Source: Pseudomonas azotoformans
GTDB taxonomy: Bacteria; Pseudomonadota; Gammaproteobacteria; Pseudomonadales; Pseudomonadaceae
Direction: 5' to 3'
DNA length: 64,000 nt
Assembly (NCBI RefSeq): GCF_001579805.1
Contig: NZ_CP014546.1
Coordinates: forward strand, 2,418,001-2,482,000
Shown here: positions 37,423-48,533 of the stretch, one piece after another
Numbering within the stretch: position 1 is the stretch's first letter
Layout: each line of letters begins with the position of its first letter
Translations under genes and position numbers: made by a program
The notes under the pieces: generated by a model
The model's input: the letters and a program-made list of their open reading frames with translations, nothing else
Databases searched by the model: none
Told to the model about the DNA's origin: nothing

Positions 37423-39727
37423 TTAGAAGTGGAAGCTGGTGGACAACAGGGCCGTACGACCGGCCGCCTGGTTGGCGAAGTGCGAGGCGTAGGCCTTGTC
37501 GTAATAGGTCTTGTCGGTCAGGTTCTGCACGTTCAATTGCAGGTCGACGTTCTTGGTCAGCTTGTAGCTGGCCATGGCGTCGTAGCGGGTGTAGGACGGC
37601 ACGTACACGGTGTTGGCCGCATCGCCATAAACCTGGTCGACGTAGAACGCGCCGCCACCGATGGTCAGCTTCGGGGTCACGTCATAGGTGGTCCACAGGC
37701 TGAACGAGTTCTCCGGGGTGTTGGGCATCTGATTGCCTTTGTTGGAGCCGGCAGTGACGACACCCTGGCGGTTGCCGTTCTTGCCCGGGTCAACCAGCTC
37801 GGCTTTGAGGTAGCTGTAGCCGGCGAACACTTGCCATTGGTCCGTGATCTTGCCGCTGGCGGACAACTCCAGGCCGTCTACGCGGGATTCGCCTGCGGTT
37901 TGGTAGGTGTTGGAGTCCACCAGGATGCGCGTGTTTTTTTTCTCGGTACGGAACACCGCAGCCGACAGCGACAAGCGGTTGTGGAACAGGTCCCACTTGG
38001 TGCCCAGCTCGTAGTTGACGGTTTCTTCTGGCTTGAGGTCGCTGGTGTTGATACCGGTCGGAATCGCGTTGTTGTCCACGCCTTCACCCACCAGGCCGCC
38101 GGCCGGCGAGGCCGAGGTAGCGTAGGAGGTGTAGATACTGCCGTTGTCCAGTGGCTTCCAGACCAGGCCGGCCCTGCCAGTTGAAGAACTGACTGTCGTC
38201 CTTGACCTTGCTGCGCGCCTGCACGGTGGACGTCGGCACGGCGTTGGTATTGGCTTCGGTGTCGAAGGTGTCGTAGCGCAGGCCGACGTTCAGCAGCCAT
38301 TTCGGGTCGAGTTCGATGGTGTCGAACACATACGCGGCGCGGCTGGTGGCCTTGGTGTTGGTGCCCATGTAGTTGCGGGCGATGGAGCCGTTCCAGGCGT
38401 CATCCGGGTTCGGGTTGCCCAGCGAAGTGCACTGGCCGCCCTGGCTGCCGGCGGCCACGGTGCAGGTCGGGTTGCTGTTCGGGGTGACGGTGTAGCCGCT
38501 GACACGGGTTTCTTCGCCGGTGAATTCCAGGCCGGTGGAGTAGCTGTGCTTGAAGCCCAGGGCCTGGAAGCTGCCGAACAGGTCGGTCTGGTTGGTGGTG
38601 GTCGTGGTGGTGGACACGCGGGTGTTGGCTCGACGCCACACCGTGCCGAAGCGATTGACGTTGCGCTGGCTGTCATCCGGCTGGGTCAGCACGTAATCCT
38701 GGCCGGTGCTGCCGTGGCGCAGGGTGTTTTTCAGGGTCATGTTGTCGTTCAGGTCGTGCTCGACGGAGATCGTGCTGATGTCGGCGCGCGTCTTGCGGAA
38801 GTCACGGCTCTTGAGACCGTAGAAGTTGTTGCTGTCGCCGCCGTCAGTGGGTTTGTCATGCACGTGGGCGGTGGCGGTCGACGAGCTGTAGCCGTAGGGA
38901 ATGCCCGAGTCCGGCAGGTCGTTGCTTTCCATGTGGTAGTAGCTGAGGTTGACGCGGGTCGGGGTGCCCAGGCCAAACGTCAGCGACGGGGCGACACCCC
39001 AGCGGTCGTAATTGATCGCGTCGCGACCGGCCACGTTCTGTTCGTGGCTCATCAGGTTCAGGCGGAACGCGGCGCTGTCGTCGAGGAACTGACGGTTCAC
39101 GTCGAGCACATAGCGGCGGGTCTGGTCGGAACCGTAGGTGAAGCCGCCGTTGGTGAAGTCCCGCGCTTGTGGGGTCTTGCTCACCAGGTTGAGGCTGCCG
39201 CCAGCCGATCCACGGCCGCCGAACGACGAGTTCGGGCCCTTGCTGACTTCGATCGATTCGATGTCGAAGATCTCACGGCTCTGGCCGCCCGTGTCGCGCA
39301 CGCCGTCCAGGTAGGTGTCGCCCTGGGCGTCAAAACCACGGATGAACGGGCGGTCGCCCTGGGGATTGCCGCCTTCACCGGCGCCGAACGTGATGCCCGG
39401 TACAGTACGCAAGGCGTCCTGCAGCGAGGTGGCGGCGGTGTCCTTGAGCACTTGTTGCGGCACCACGGTGACGGAACGCGGTGTATCCACCAGCGGCGCG
39501 GTGTATTTCTGCGACGAGGCTTTTTCGACCTGGTAGGAGGTGTTGTCCTGTTCTTCGCCGGTAATGCTGGTGGCGCCCAGGGAGATGCTGTTGCGCTGGC
39601 CTTTTTGTTCAGTGTCTTCGGCCGCTTGCGCCAGATGGGCGACAGAGCTAGCGCTGAGTGCAACGCCGATGGCCGAAGCCAGCATGCGTGGTGAACTGGC
39701 AGGTATTTTTGTAGTGATGCGCGACAT
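37423..39727 (-). pseudogene. piuA: TonB-dependent siderophore receptor PiuA, +1 frameshift
   Basis: A catecholate-type siderophore receptor of the Fiu/PiuA group that takes up iron chelates at the outer membrane; homologues admit siderophore-drug conjugates. The start MSRITTKIP has AAGGAC upstream; a signal peptide (about 1-34), plug domain (about 70-190, VTVVPQQVLKD) and barrel follow, ending in the aromatic SFHF. The frame breaks at the CCC of 38172-38174 (plus strand; GGGCCGG on the gene strand). Removing one base restores 767 residues. Sequence error is the likeliest cause, since both halves are undamaged. Confidence 0.88.
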
Positions 39728-39761
39728 GACGTGTCCTTTCCCCAAGGATGTGAGGCCGCGG

Positions 39762-39790
39762 AATATAGTGTTAACAAGTATTTCTATCAA
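39762..39790 (-). promoter_or_regulatory. sigma-70 promoter of piuA
   Basis: On the minus strand: TTGATA (39785-39790), a 17-base spacer and TATATT (39762-39767), about 35 bases before the piuA start in an AT-rich island. Iron control by Fur is expected for this family, but I could not find a good Fur box here. Confidence 0.8.
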
Positions 39791-39931
39791 TTGCGATATA
39801 TTGCTAATTGCACTGAATTTACATTCTTTACACTTTTTGCTTACGGTTTTTACGAACTCATCCGTCGCGACGTTTTACAGGGCGGATAAGAATCAATACC
39901 ATTGGCGCCTCTCTGAATTCAGGTATTGCCC

Positions 39932-40612
39932 ATGCTGCTGCACATCCCCGGCCTGTTCTCTCGTGAGGAAGTGCAGCGCATCCGCCAAGCCCTGGAAACT
40001 GCCGATTGGGCCGACGGTAAAATCACCGCCGGGCACCAGTCCGCCAAGGCCAAGCACAACCTGCAATTGCCTGAAGGTCACCCGCTCGCCAAGGAAATTG
40101 GCGCGGCGATGCTGGAACGTTTGTGGCAGAACCCGTTGTTTATGTCGGCGGCGTTACCGCACAAGGTCTTCCCGCCTTTGCTCAATTGCTACACCGCCGG
40201 CGGGAGTTTCGACTTTCACATCGACAACGCCGTACGCCAGCCCAAAGGCAGCCACGAGCGCGTGCGCACCGATTTGTCATCCACCTTGTTTTTCAGCGAC
40301 CCCGATGAATACGACGGCGGCGAGCTGGAGATCCAGGACACCTTTGGCCTGCAGCGTGTGAAGTTGCCGGCCGGCGACATGGTGCTGTACCCCGGTTCCA
40401 GCCTGCACAAAGTCAACGCCGTGACCCGCGGCGCGCGCTACGCCTCGTTCTTCTGGACCCAAAGCCTGGTGCGCGAAGACAGCCAGCGTACCCTGCTGTT
40501 CGAAATGGACGGTGCGATCCAGCAACTGAGCGCCGATGTGCCAGACCACCCGGCACTGATCCAGCTCACCGGCACCTACCACAACCTGTTGCGCCGCTGG
40601 GTCGAGGTCTGA
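39932..40612 (+). CDS. piuC: PiuC Fe(II)/2-oxoglutarate-dependent (PKHD-type) hydroxylase
   Basis: A 226-residue YbiX/PiuC dioxygenase with iron ligands H96, D98 and H159 and the 2-oxoglutarate arginine in GARYASFFW, the positions recorded for this family. It is iron-regulated in other bacteria and adjacent to piuA, divergent from it; its substrate is not known. The start is ATG 39932; a TTG two codons earlier is in frame but weaker. The Sel1 gene starts one base after its stop. Confidence 0.92.
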   Translation: MLLHIPGLFSREEVQRIRQALETADWADGKITAGHQSAKAKHNLQLPEGHPLAKEIGAAMLERLWQNPLFMSAALPHKVFPPLLNCYTAGGSFDFHIDNAVRQPKGSHERVRTDLSSTLFFSDPDEYDGGELEIQDTFGLQRVKLPAGDMVLYPGSSLHKVNAVTRGARYASFFWTQSLVREDSQRTLLFEMDGAIQQLSADVPDHPALIQLTGTYHNLLRRWVEV

Positions 40613-40613
40613 C

Positions 40614-41363
40614 ATGGGCTTCTTGTTGCGCCGTGAAGAAGTGCTCAACGTCGAGCAACTGCAAAGCATGCTCGATGATTCCCCCGTGCGCGCCGCCCAG
40701 GCGATCCTGGTGGCCGCAAAGGAGGGTGTGGTCGATGCCCAGGCGCTGCTCGGGCAGATCCTCTTGGATGGCCGTGGCATTACGCGGGATGAAGCGCTGG
40801 CGTTGCGCTGGTTCCAGATCGCGGCCCAGGGTGGGCACTTGATGGCGCGCAATATGGCCGGGCGTTGTTTGGAGCATGGCTGGGGTGGTGCGGCGGATGA
40901 AACGGCAGCGGCGCGAGAGTACCGTTTGGCCGCCGAAGCCGGTTTGGATTGGGCGCAATACAACTACGCCAACCTGTTGGCGACCGGGCGCGGTGTGGCC
41001 GAAGACCAGCAACGAGCGCTGAGCCTATACCGCCAGGCAGCGGAACAAGGCCATGCCAAGTCGATGAATCTGTTGGGGCGTTATCTGGAAGACGGTCGCT
41101 TCTGTGGGCAGGATCTGGAGGCGGCGGTGGACTGGTATCGGCGCTCGGCCGAAGGCGGCGATTTTCGCGGGCAGTTCAGCTATGCGGCGGTGTTGGCCGA
41201 CAGGGGTCAAATCGACGCGGCGCTGGAGTGGTTGCGCAAAGCGTTGGCGGGGGGGAATTTGAAGTTTTTGCGCACGGCGCACCAGGCGCTCTCAGCGGCG
41301 AGCAACCCGCAAATCAGAGCAATGGCAGAGGCCTACCGTGAGCGCGCAGGCAGCCTTTCTTAA
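40614..41363 (+). CDS. Sel1/TPR-like repeat protein
   Basis: A 249-residue protein made of Sel1-type repeats (about residues 40-225): recurring A-x-LG-x4-DG-x-GI/V-x2-D-x2-A-x2-WF/LY-x2-AAEQG. No signal peptide is seen, so it is probably cytoplasmic. It starts one base after piuC and is co-transcribed with it; homologues sit beside piuC elsewhere. Such repeats bind partner proteins; the partner is unknown. Confidence 0.82.
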   Translation: MGFLLRREEVLNVEQLQSMLDDSPVRAAQAILVAAKEGVVDAQALLGQILLDGRGITRDEALALRWFQIAAQGGHLMARNMAGRCLEHGWGGAADETAAAREYRLAAEAGLDWAQYNYANLLATGRGVAEDQQRALSLYRQAAEQGHAKSMNLLGRYLEDGRFCGQDLEAAVDWYRRSAEGGDFRGQFSYAAVLADRGQIDAALEWLRKALAGGNLKFLRTAHQALSAASNPQIRAMAEAYRERAGSLS

Positions 41364-41368
41364 GGCGT

Positions 41369-41399
41369 AAAAAAACCCATGAATTGTCATGGGTTTTTT
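41369..41399. terminator. bidirectional terminator between the Sel1 gene and speC
   Basis: The stem CCCATGA/TCATGGG with an ATTG loop is flanked by seven A and six T residues, and so works for both convergent genes. Confidence 0.92.
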
Positions 41400-41412
41400 A
41401 GCTGCAGCCGTT

Positions 41413-42576
41413 TTATACGTAGAAGGATTTCAGTGGCGGAAAGCCATTGAACTCAACTGCGCTGTAGCTGGTGGTGTAGGCACCGGTCGACAACCAGTAC
41501 AGACGATCACCAATCGCCAGGTTCAGCGGCAGGCCGTACTTGTAGTTCTCGTACATGATGTCGGCGCTGTCGCAGGTTGGGCCGGCAATGACCACTTCTT
41601 CCATCTCGCCTTTCTTCTCGGTCCAGATCGGGAACTTGATGGCTTCGTCCATGGTTTCGATCAGGCCGGAGAACTTGCCCACATCCGTATACACCCAACG
41701 CTCGACGGCGGTACGGGATTTACGCGCCACCAGCACCACTTCGCTGACCAGGATACCGGCGTTGGCAATCAACGAACGGCCCGGCTCCAGGATGATTTCC
41801 GGCAGGTCGTCGCCGAAGTCTTCCTTGAGGAAACGGATGATTTCTTCAGCGTAGGTTTCCAGGCTGTTGGTGCGGGTTATGTAGTTGGCCGGGAAGCCGC
41901 CACCCATGTTGATCAGCTTGAGGTGGATGCCGTCTTCTTCTTTCAGGCGTTCGAAGATCACTTTGACCTTGGCGATCGCCGCGTCCCACACGCTGATGTC
42001 GCGCTGTTGCGAACCCACGTGGAACGAGATGCCGTAAGGCACCAGGCCCAGGTCACGGGCCAGGATCAGCAGGTCCATGGCCATGTCGGTCTGGCAGCCG
42101 AATTTGCGCGACAAAGGCCAGTCAGCCGTGGTCGAGCCTTCGGTGAGGATACGCACATACACTTTCGAACCCGGCGCGGCCTTGGCGATGTTGCGCAGGT
42201 CGGCTTCGGAGTCGGTGGAGAACAGGCGCACGCCTTTCTCGTAGAAGTAGCGGATGTCCTTGGACTTCTTGATGGTGTTGCCGTAGCTGATGCGGTCGGC
42301 GCTGACGCCACGGTCCATCACTTTATCCAGCTCGTAGATCGAGGCGATGTCGAAGCTCGAACCTTTCTCTTTGAGCAGGTCGATGATCTCGACAGCCGGG
42401 TTGGCCTTGACCGCGTAATACACCTTGGCGAATTCGAAACCGGCGCGCAGGTCATCGTAGGCCTGGCTGATCATCGCGGTGTCGATCACCACGAACGGGG
42501 TTTCTTGCTTGTCGGCGAACGCCTTCATTTTGTCAAAAGTGGCGCGCGCGAAATAATCTTCGACGTTGATCGACAT
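41413..42576 (-). CDS. speC: ornithine decarboxylase (PLP, eukaryotic-type fold III)
   Basis: A 387-residue PLP enzyme that makes putrescine from ornithine; related pseudomonad enzymes may also use lysine. PLP lysine K57 is in YYAVKANP, the phosphate-binding GGGFP at 225-229, EPGR at 264-267 and catalytic C335 in GPTCDSAD. It is an alanine-racemase-fold enzyme, unlike the E. coli SpeC fold. The start is the ATG at 42576 with TAGGAG upstream; the frame extends upstream but that part is not conserved. A terminator-like hairpin lies in its leader. Confidence 0.93.
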   Translation of the reverse strand: MSINVEDYFARATFDKMKAFADKQETPFVVIDTAMISQAYDDLRAGFEFAKVYYAVKANPAVEIIDLLKEKGSSFDIASIYELDKVMDRGVSADRISYGNTIKKSKDIRYFYEKGVRLFSTDSEADLRNIAKAAPGSKVYVRILTEGSTTADWPLSRKFGCQTDMAMDLLILARDLGLVPYGISFHVGSQQRDISVWDAAIAKVKVIFERLKEEDGIHLKLINMGGGFPANYITRTNSLETYAEEIIRFLKEDFGDDLPEIILEPGRSLIANAGILVSEVVLVARKSRTAVERWVYTDVGKFSGLIETMDEAIKFPIWTEKKGEMEEVVIAGPTCDSADIMYENYKYGLPLNLAIGDRLYWLSTGAYTTSYSAVEFNGFPPLKSFYV

Positions 42577-42684
42577 GCTGGGAACTCCTAAGGGCAAACT
42601 AAATTGATCAATGGGTGCAAATGAACGTCCTCCGTATCCCCACTTTGGTTCGCCTACTTCCCAAGGCATGTCGCCGAAAGCAAA

Positions 42685-42717
42685 AAGGCCATGGGAATAA
42701 CCGCTTCCCTTGGCCTT
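42685..42717 (-). promoter_or_regulatory. terminator-like hairpin in the speC leader
   Basis: On the minus strand the arms AAGGCCA-GGGAA and TTCCC-TGGCCTT pair around a seven-base loop, with one internal mismatch, and are followed by TTTTTGCTTT. The hairpin lies about 110 bases before the speC start. Such a structure in a leader suggests attenuation. The 477-base gap 42577-43053 otherwise holds this, the REPIN and presumably the speC promoter; I see no gene in it. Confidence 0.55.
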
Positions 42718-42942
42718 GCTGTCTCGTCGTCAGTACTTGAGCCGGATGGATCGTTTCCAGCATGGACGTTCGGCGCGAACTTTAGGGCGTGAGGGGCTTG
42801 AGATCAACTAAAAATGTCGCGTTTTTGCACGCGTTCGTCGCGCGAACCCGTGCAGCTACTTATGTAACCGACAGGTGTGACGGAATGATGTTCCCCGGAT
42901 GTGGGGAATTGAGGGTATTAACTGACACACCAGAGATCCAAA

Positions 42943-43031
42943 TGTGGGAGCGGGCTTGCTCGCGAAAGCGGAGTGTCAGTCACAGCAACTACAACTGACA
43001 GACCGCATTCGCGAGCAAGCCCGCTCCCACA
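42943..43031. repeat. REPIN (two inverted REP sequences)
   Basis: A 29-base REP (42943-42971) beginning TGTGGGAGCGGGCTTGC is followed by a 31-base spacer and its near-exact inverse (43003-43031), differing only in the loop-proximal part. This is the REPIN layout of P. fluorescens-group genomes, mobilised in trans by RAYT transposases. No RAYT gene is in this window. Confidence 0.9.
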
Positions 43032-43053
43032 GTTTTAACCGCGTGGTGTCAAC

Positions 43054-44211
43054 TCAGGCGAGTGCTGTCTCGGCAGGCGAAACGATACTGGTCTTGCCAC
43101 CTCGGGACTTACCCGAGCTCAAGTACTCGGCAATCGACTCCTGCGTCACCTCACCGAGGAACACCCGCTCCGCATCCATCACCGGCAACCACGAACGGTT
43201 GAACTCGTACATGCGCGACAGCAGGATGCGCAAATGCTCGTCATAAGCCGCCGTGGCGTTGAACTCGCGCAGGTACTGGCCGCAGGTGCCGGTCTGACGG
43301 TGCAGGTCGCGACGTCGTACATAACCCAGCGCCTTGTTCTCGGCACAGGTGACCACCACGTAGCGACGGTCATGCTCGTCCATCAGCTCCAGCGCGTCCG
43401 CCACTGGCGTTTCCGGGCTCACCGAAGGGGCATTGTCCGCCGCGTCTTCGGCCTTCACCAGCAACAGGCGCTTGAGGGTGCTGTCCTGGCCCACGAAGTT
43501 GCTGACAAACTCGTCGGCCGGGTGCGCCAGCAGGGTGTCCGGATGATCGATCTGCAGCAGCTTGCCGGCACGGAAGATCGCGATCTTGTCGCCCAGCTTG
43601 ATTGCTTCGTCGATGTCGTGGCTGACCATGATCACGGTCTTGTTCAGCGCACGCTGCATCTCGAAGAATTCGTTCTGGATCATTTCGCGGTTGATCGGGT
43701 CGACCGCGCCGAACGGTTCATCCATCAACAGCAACGGCGCGTCGGCCGCCAGGGCGCGGATCACGCCGATCCGTTGTTGTTGGCCGCCCGACAATTCACG
43801 CGGGTAGCGATGCAGGTATTGCTTGGGTTCCAGCTTGATCATGCTCATCAACTCGCGGGCGCGGTCATGGCATTTTTGCTTGTCCCAGCCGAGCAATTTC
43901 GGCACGACCACGATGTTTTCCTCGATGGTCATGTTCGGGAACAGGCCGATCTGCTGGATCACATAACCGATGTTGCGACGCAGGGTCACTTCGTCGAGGT
44001 CGGTGGTGTCTTCGCCGTTGATCAGGATCTTGCCCGAGGTCGGCTTGATCAGGCGGTTGATCATCTTCAGCGTGGTGCTTTTGCCGCAGCCCGACGGGCC
44101 GAGGAACACGCAAATCTCGCCTTCATTGACGGTCAGGCTTACATCGTTCACGGCCGTGACAGTCTTGCCGTTGCTTTGGAAGGTCTTGGACAGGTTTTGA
44201 AGTTCGATCAT
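43054..44211 (-). CDS. betaine/choline-type ABC transporter ATPase with CBS domains
   Basis: A 385-residue OpuCA/YehX-like ATPase. Walker A GPSGCGKST is at 38-46, the signature LSGGQQQR follows near 130, and two C-terminal CBS domains (about 255-365) that sense ionic strength or nucleotides in OpuA-type systems. The start is MIELQN; the four-base overlap with the next gene upstream shows coupling. It is the last gene of the four-gene operon ending here. Confidence 0.93.
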   Translation of the reverse strand: MIELQNLSKTFQSNGKTVTAVNDVSLTVNEGEICVFLGPSGCGKSTTLKMINRLIKPTSGKILINGEDTTDLDEVTLRRNIGYVIQQIGLFPNMTIEENIVVVPKLLGWDKQKCHDRARELMSMIKLEPKQYLHRYPRELSGGQQQRIGVIRALAADAPLLLMDEPFGAVDPINREMIQNEFFEMQRALNKTVIMVSHDIDEAIKLGDKIAIFRAGKLLQIDHPDTLLAHPADEFVSNFVGQDSTLKRLLLVKAEDAADNAPSVSPETPVADALELMDEHDRRYVVVTCAENKALGYVRRRDLHRQTGTCGQYLREFNATAAYDEHLRILLSRMYEFNRSWLPVMDAERVFLGEVTQESIAEYLSSGKSRGGKTSIVSPAETALA

Positions 44212-44861
44212 TTGAGCAATCCTTTTGGAGTCAGCGAGCGTTGCAGCCATTGCAAGAGCAGGTCGGCAAAAATGGCCAGGAGACTGACCAGCACGGCGCC
44301 GACGATCAGCATCGACATGTCGCTGCGGCTGATGGAAGCCAGAATAAGTACACCCAGGCCACCGGCGCCGATGGTGGCGGCGATGGTCATCACACCAATA
44401 TTCATCACCACGGCGGTGCGCACACCGGCGAGGATCACCGGCACGGCGATGGGCAACTCGACCATGCGCAGGCGCTGGCCGAAGGTCATGCCGATGCCGC
44501 GTGCGGCTTCGCGAATACCCGGTTCCACGCCGGTGAGGGCGAGGTAGGTGTTACGCATGATCGGCAGCAGGGAGTAGAGGAACACGGCGGTGATCGCCGG
44601 CATTGGCCCCAGGCCCTGGCCGAACTTGGAGTAGAACGGCAGCAGCAGGCCGAACAGGGCGATGGACGGCACGGTCAGCAGCACCGTGGCGCTGGCTTGC
44701 AGCGGGCCTGCGAGCGTCGGGAAGCGCGTCATCAGGATGCCCAGGGGCACACCGATCAGGATCGCGAGGATCACGGCGATACCGACCAGGGTGATGTGCT
44801 GCCCGGTCAGTTGTAGGACTTGGGCCCAATCAAGATGGGAAAAGGCGTTCAGGAATTCCAT
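44208..44861 (-). CDS. betaine/choline-type ABC transporter permease (first)
   Basis: A 217-residue inner-membrane permease of the OpuCB/YehW type with about five to six helices and the EAA loop (GIREAARGIGMTFGQRLRMVELP abbreviated; near residues 118-140). It works as a partner of the second permease, the ATPase and the binding protein of this operon. The stop overlaps the ATPase start by four bases. Confidence 0.93.
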   Translation of the reverse strand: MEFLNAFSHLDWAQVLQLTGQHITLVGIAVILAILIGVPLGILMTRFPTLAGPLQASATVLLTVPSIALFGLLLPFYSKFGQGLGPMPAITAVFLYSLLPIMRNTYLALTGVEPGIREAARGIGMTFGQRLRMVELPIAVPVILAGVRTAVVMNIGVMTIAATIGAGGLGVLILASISRSDMSMLIVGAVLVSLLAIFADLLLQWLQRSLTPKGLLK

Positions 44862-44875
44862 GTCTTCTCCTCTTA

Positions 44876-45769
44876 TTAGTTGATCGGATGTTGGCGCAGG
44901 AAGTCGGCGGCAACCGCGGAGGGGCTTTCATGGTCGACGTCGACCCGCGCGTTCAACTGGCGCATGGTTTCGTCGTCGAACAGCTCGGCCAATGGCTTGA
45001 GGTCAGCGGCCAGTTCCGGGTGCGCGTCGAGATACACCTGACGCACCACGGGCGCGGCGGTGTAGTCCGGGAAGTAGTGCTTGTCGTCTGCCAGCAGCTT
45101 CAGTTTGAAGGCGTTCAGGCGACCGTCGGTGGTGTAGACCAGACCGGCAAACACCTGGCCATTACGCAGCGCGGTGTAGACCAGGCCGGCGTCCATCTGC
45201 CGGGTGTTTTTGCGCGTGAGGTTCATGTCGTACAGCTTGACCATACCGGCCAGGCCGTCGGAACGGTTGGCGAACTCGGTGTCCAGGGCCACCAGGCGGT
45301 TGCTCTTGGCATCTTGCGCGACGGCCTGGGTCAGGTCGCTGATGCTGTTGATTTCGGGATGCTCAGCCGCAACCTTCTCCGGCAGCGCCAGGGCGTAGGT
45401 GTTGCTGAAGCGCGACGGTGAGAGCCAGACCAGGCCTTTTTTCGCGTCGAGTTCTTTCACCCGAGCGTAGGACTGTTCGCTGTCGAGTTTCTCGTCGACG
45501 TGGTTGTAGGCCACCAGCGACACGCCGGTGTATTCCCAGATCAGGTCCAGTTGCCCACTTTCCTGGGCACTGCGCGCCAGGTTGCTGCCCAGGCCGCCGG
45601 TCACGCGGGTGTCATAGCCCTTGGTGCGCAGGTACTGGGAGGTGATTTCGGCCAGCAGGGTCTGTTCGGTGAATACCCGGGCGCCGATGCGGATCACGGG
45701 TTTTTCGGCGGCTTGCGCAATGCCTGCACACAGCAGGACGCAGCTCAATATCAAGGTCAGTTTTTTCAT
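44876..45769 (-). CDS. OpuCC/OsmF-like substrate-binding protein
   Basis: A 297-residue periplasmic protein with a signal peptide (about 1-20, ending AQAA) and the OpuAC domain. It is of the OsmF/ProX-like kind; the ligand (glycine betaine, choline, carnitine or another compatible solute) cannot be fixed from sequence alone. It sits between the two permease genes, the usual yehWXYZ/opuC-type order. Confidence 0.92.
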   Translation of the reverse strand: MKKLTLILSCVLLCAGIAQAAEKPVIRIGARVFTEQTLLAEITSQYLRTKGYDTRVTGGLGSNLARSAQESGQLDLIWEYTGVSLVAYNHVDEKLDSEQSYARVKELDAKKGLVWLSPSRFSNTYALALPEKVAAEHPEINSISDLTQAVAQDAKSNRLVALDTEFANRSDGLAGMVKLYDMNLTRKNTRQMDAGLVYTALRNGQVFAGLVYTTDGRLNAFKLKLLADDKHYFPDYTAAPVVRQVYLDAHPELAADLKPLAELFDDETMRQLNARVDVDHESPSAVAADFLRQHPIN

Positions 45770-45778
45770 GTCGGTTCC

Positions 45779-46495
45779 TTAAGACGCACGCAGCCCGCGT
45801 TCCAGCCAGAGGCGGCTGGCCAGGGTCACCAGACCGTCAAGCAGCAAGGCCAGCAACGCGGTACACGCGGCGCCGAGCAGCAATTGCGGCTGATTGTTCA
45901 GGGCGATGCCGGGGAAGATCAGGCTGCCCAGGCTGTTGGCGCCGATCAGGAAGGCCAGCGGCGCGGTGCCGACGTTGATCGCCAGGGCCACGCGCACGCC
46001 ACCGATGATGATCGGCACGGCGTTGGGCAATTCCACGCGAAACAGCACCTGGCGTGGCGTCATGCCAATGCCGGTGGCAGCTTCTTTCAGCGAGCCTTGA
46101 ACGTTTTTCAGGCCTTCGTAGGTGTTGCGCACGATGGGCAGGAGGGAGGCGAGGAACAGCGCGAAGATCGCCGGGCCGCTGCCGATACCAAGGACGCCGA
46201 GGGCGATGGCCAGTACGGCCAGGGGAGGGACGGTGTTGCCGATGTTGAAGATCTGCATGAAGCGTTCTGCGCGCCCGACCATGTGCGGTCGGCTGAGCAG
46301 GATACCGGCGGGGATGCCCACAACAAGGGCGGCCAGCATGGAGACTAGAACGAGGATCAGGTGTGCTTGCAGGTAAAACAACAAATCGTCGCGGTACAGT
46401 TCGATCGTGTTGATGCCGATCCAGTGGACCAGCAGGGCCAGGAGCGCGACGACAACCGCACCTCCTATCAGCCCTTTGCCATAGCGAATAGCCAC
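45779..46495 (-). CDS. betaine/choline-type ABC transporter permease (second)
   Basis: A 238-residue permease with about six helices and a conserved EAA loop (EAATGIGMTPRQVLFRVELP). The start is set at GTG 46495, because AAGGAG stands eight bases before it; the ATG twelve codons earlier has no such site. It is the first gene of the operon 46495-43054. The spacer upstream (46496-46826) is shared with prfC and holds a 14-base palindrome at 46702. Confidence 0.9.
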   Translation of the reverse strand: MAIRYGKGLIGGAVVVALLALLVHWIGINTIELYRDDLLFYLQAHLILVLVSMLAALVVGIPAGILLSRPHMVGRAERFMQIFNIGNTVPPLAVLAIALGVLGIGSGPAIFALFLASLLPIVRNTYEGLKNVQGSLKEAATGIGMTPRQVLFRVELPNAVPIIIGGVRVALAINVGTAPLAFLIGANSLGSLIFPGIALNNQPQLLLGAACTALLALLLDGLVTLASRLWLERGLRAS

Positions 46496-46782
46496 AGGCG
46501 GACTCCTTTTTTCTTCTGTCGGCGTCCACATTTCCGAGCGGCAATGCCATTCCTGGCTGTCGGCGAATGTGGTCGCGAAATGCAGCTCGTCGATACCGGC
46601 AACGCGGTAAAGATCCGAGCCATGAGCGCAGCCTCGTCAGGCTAACTTGCTGATTTATCAGCCCCTGTTCCGAGTGCGGTAGCAGGGGAGTGGACGTCTC
46701 GACCTTTTAAAAGGTTCCATACTTGGCAGCATTTAGCCACCCCTAATCGGGTGAACGGTGGTCCGGCCCCTGGGGTTTGCGC

Positions 46783-46788
46783 TATACT
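46783..46788 (+). promoter_or_regulatory. -10 box of the prfC promoter
   Basis: TATACT lies 38 bases before the prfC start. The -35 region is weak. The 331-base gap 46496-46826 holds this, the palindrome ACCTTTTAAAAGGT at 46702-46715 and presumably the divergent transporter promoter; I see no gene in it. Confidence 0.55.
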
Positions 46789-46826
46789 CGCCGCCCTTTT
46801 TTGACTCACCTGCCAGGCGATTTCCC

Positions 46827-48410
<1,584 letters not shown>

Positions 48411-48426
48411 GGTCTGAGCGGTAAAG

Positions 48427-48461
48427 AAAAGGGCGAAGCTGTTATGGCTTCGCCCTTTTTT
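48427..48461 (+). terminator. terminator of prfC
   Basis: Stem AAGGGCGAAGC/GCTTCGCCCTT with a seven-base loop, then a T run, 17 bases after the stop. Confidence 0.93.
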
Positions 48462-48533
48462 GTGGCGAGAGTGACGTATCGGGTCTAGTTTTTTGGGTGC
48501 AGGATTTATCCACTGACTGAAAAGGAAAGCGCT

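Noticed and set aside
38144..39694. A 516-codon open frame antisense to piuA
   Set aside because: Val/Gly/Ala/Arg-rich shadow with no recognisable features; the receptor on the other strand is certain.
39768..39830. Fur box upstream of piuA
   Set aside because: The region is AT-rich and contains the promoter, but no 19-base stretch matches the GATAATGATAATCATTATC pattern well enough.
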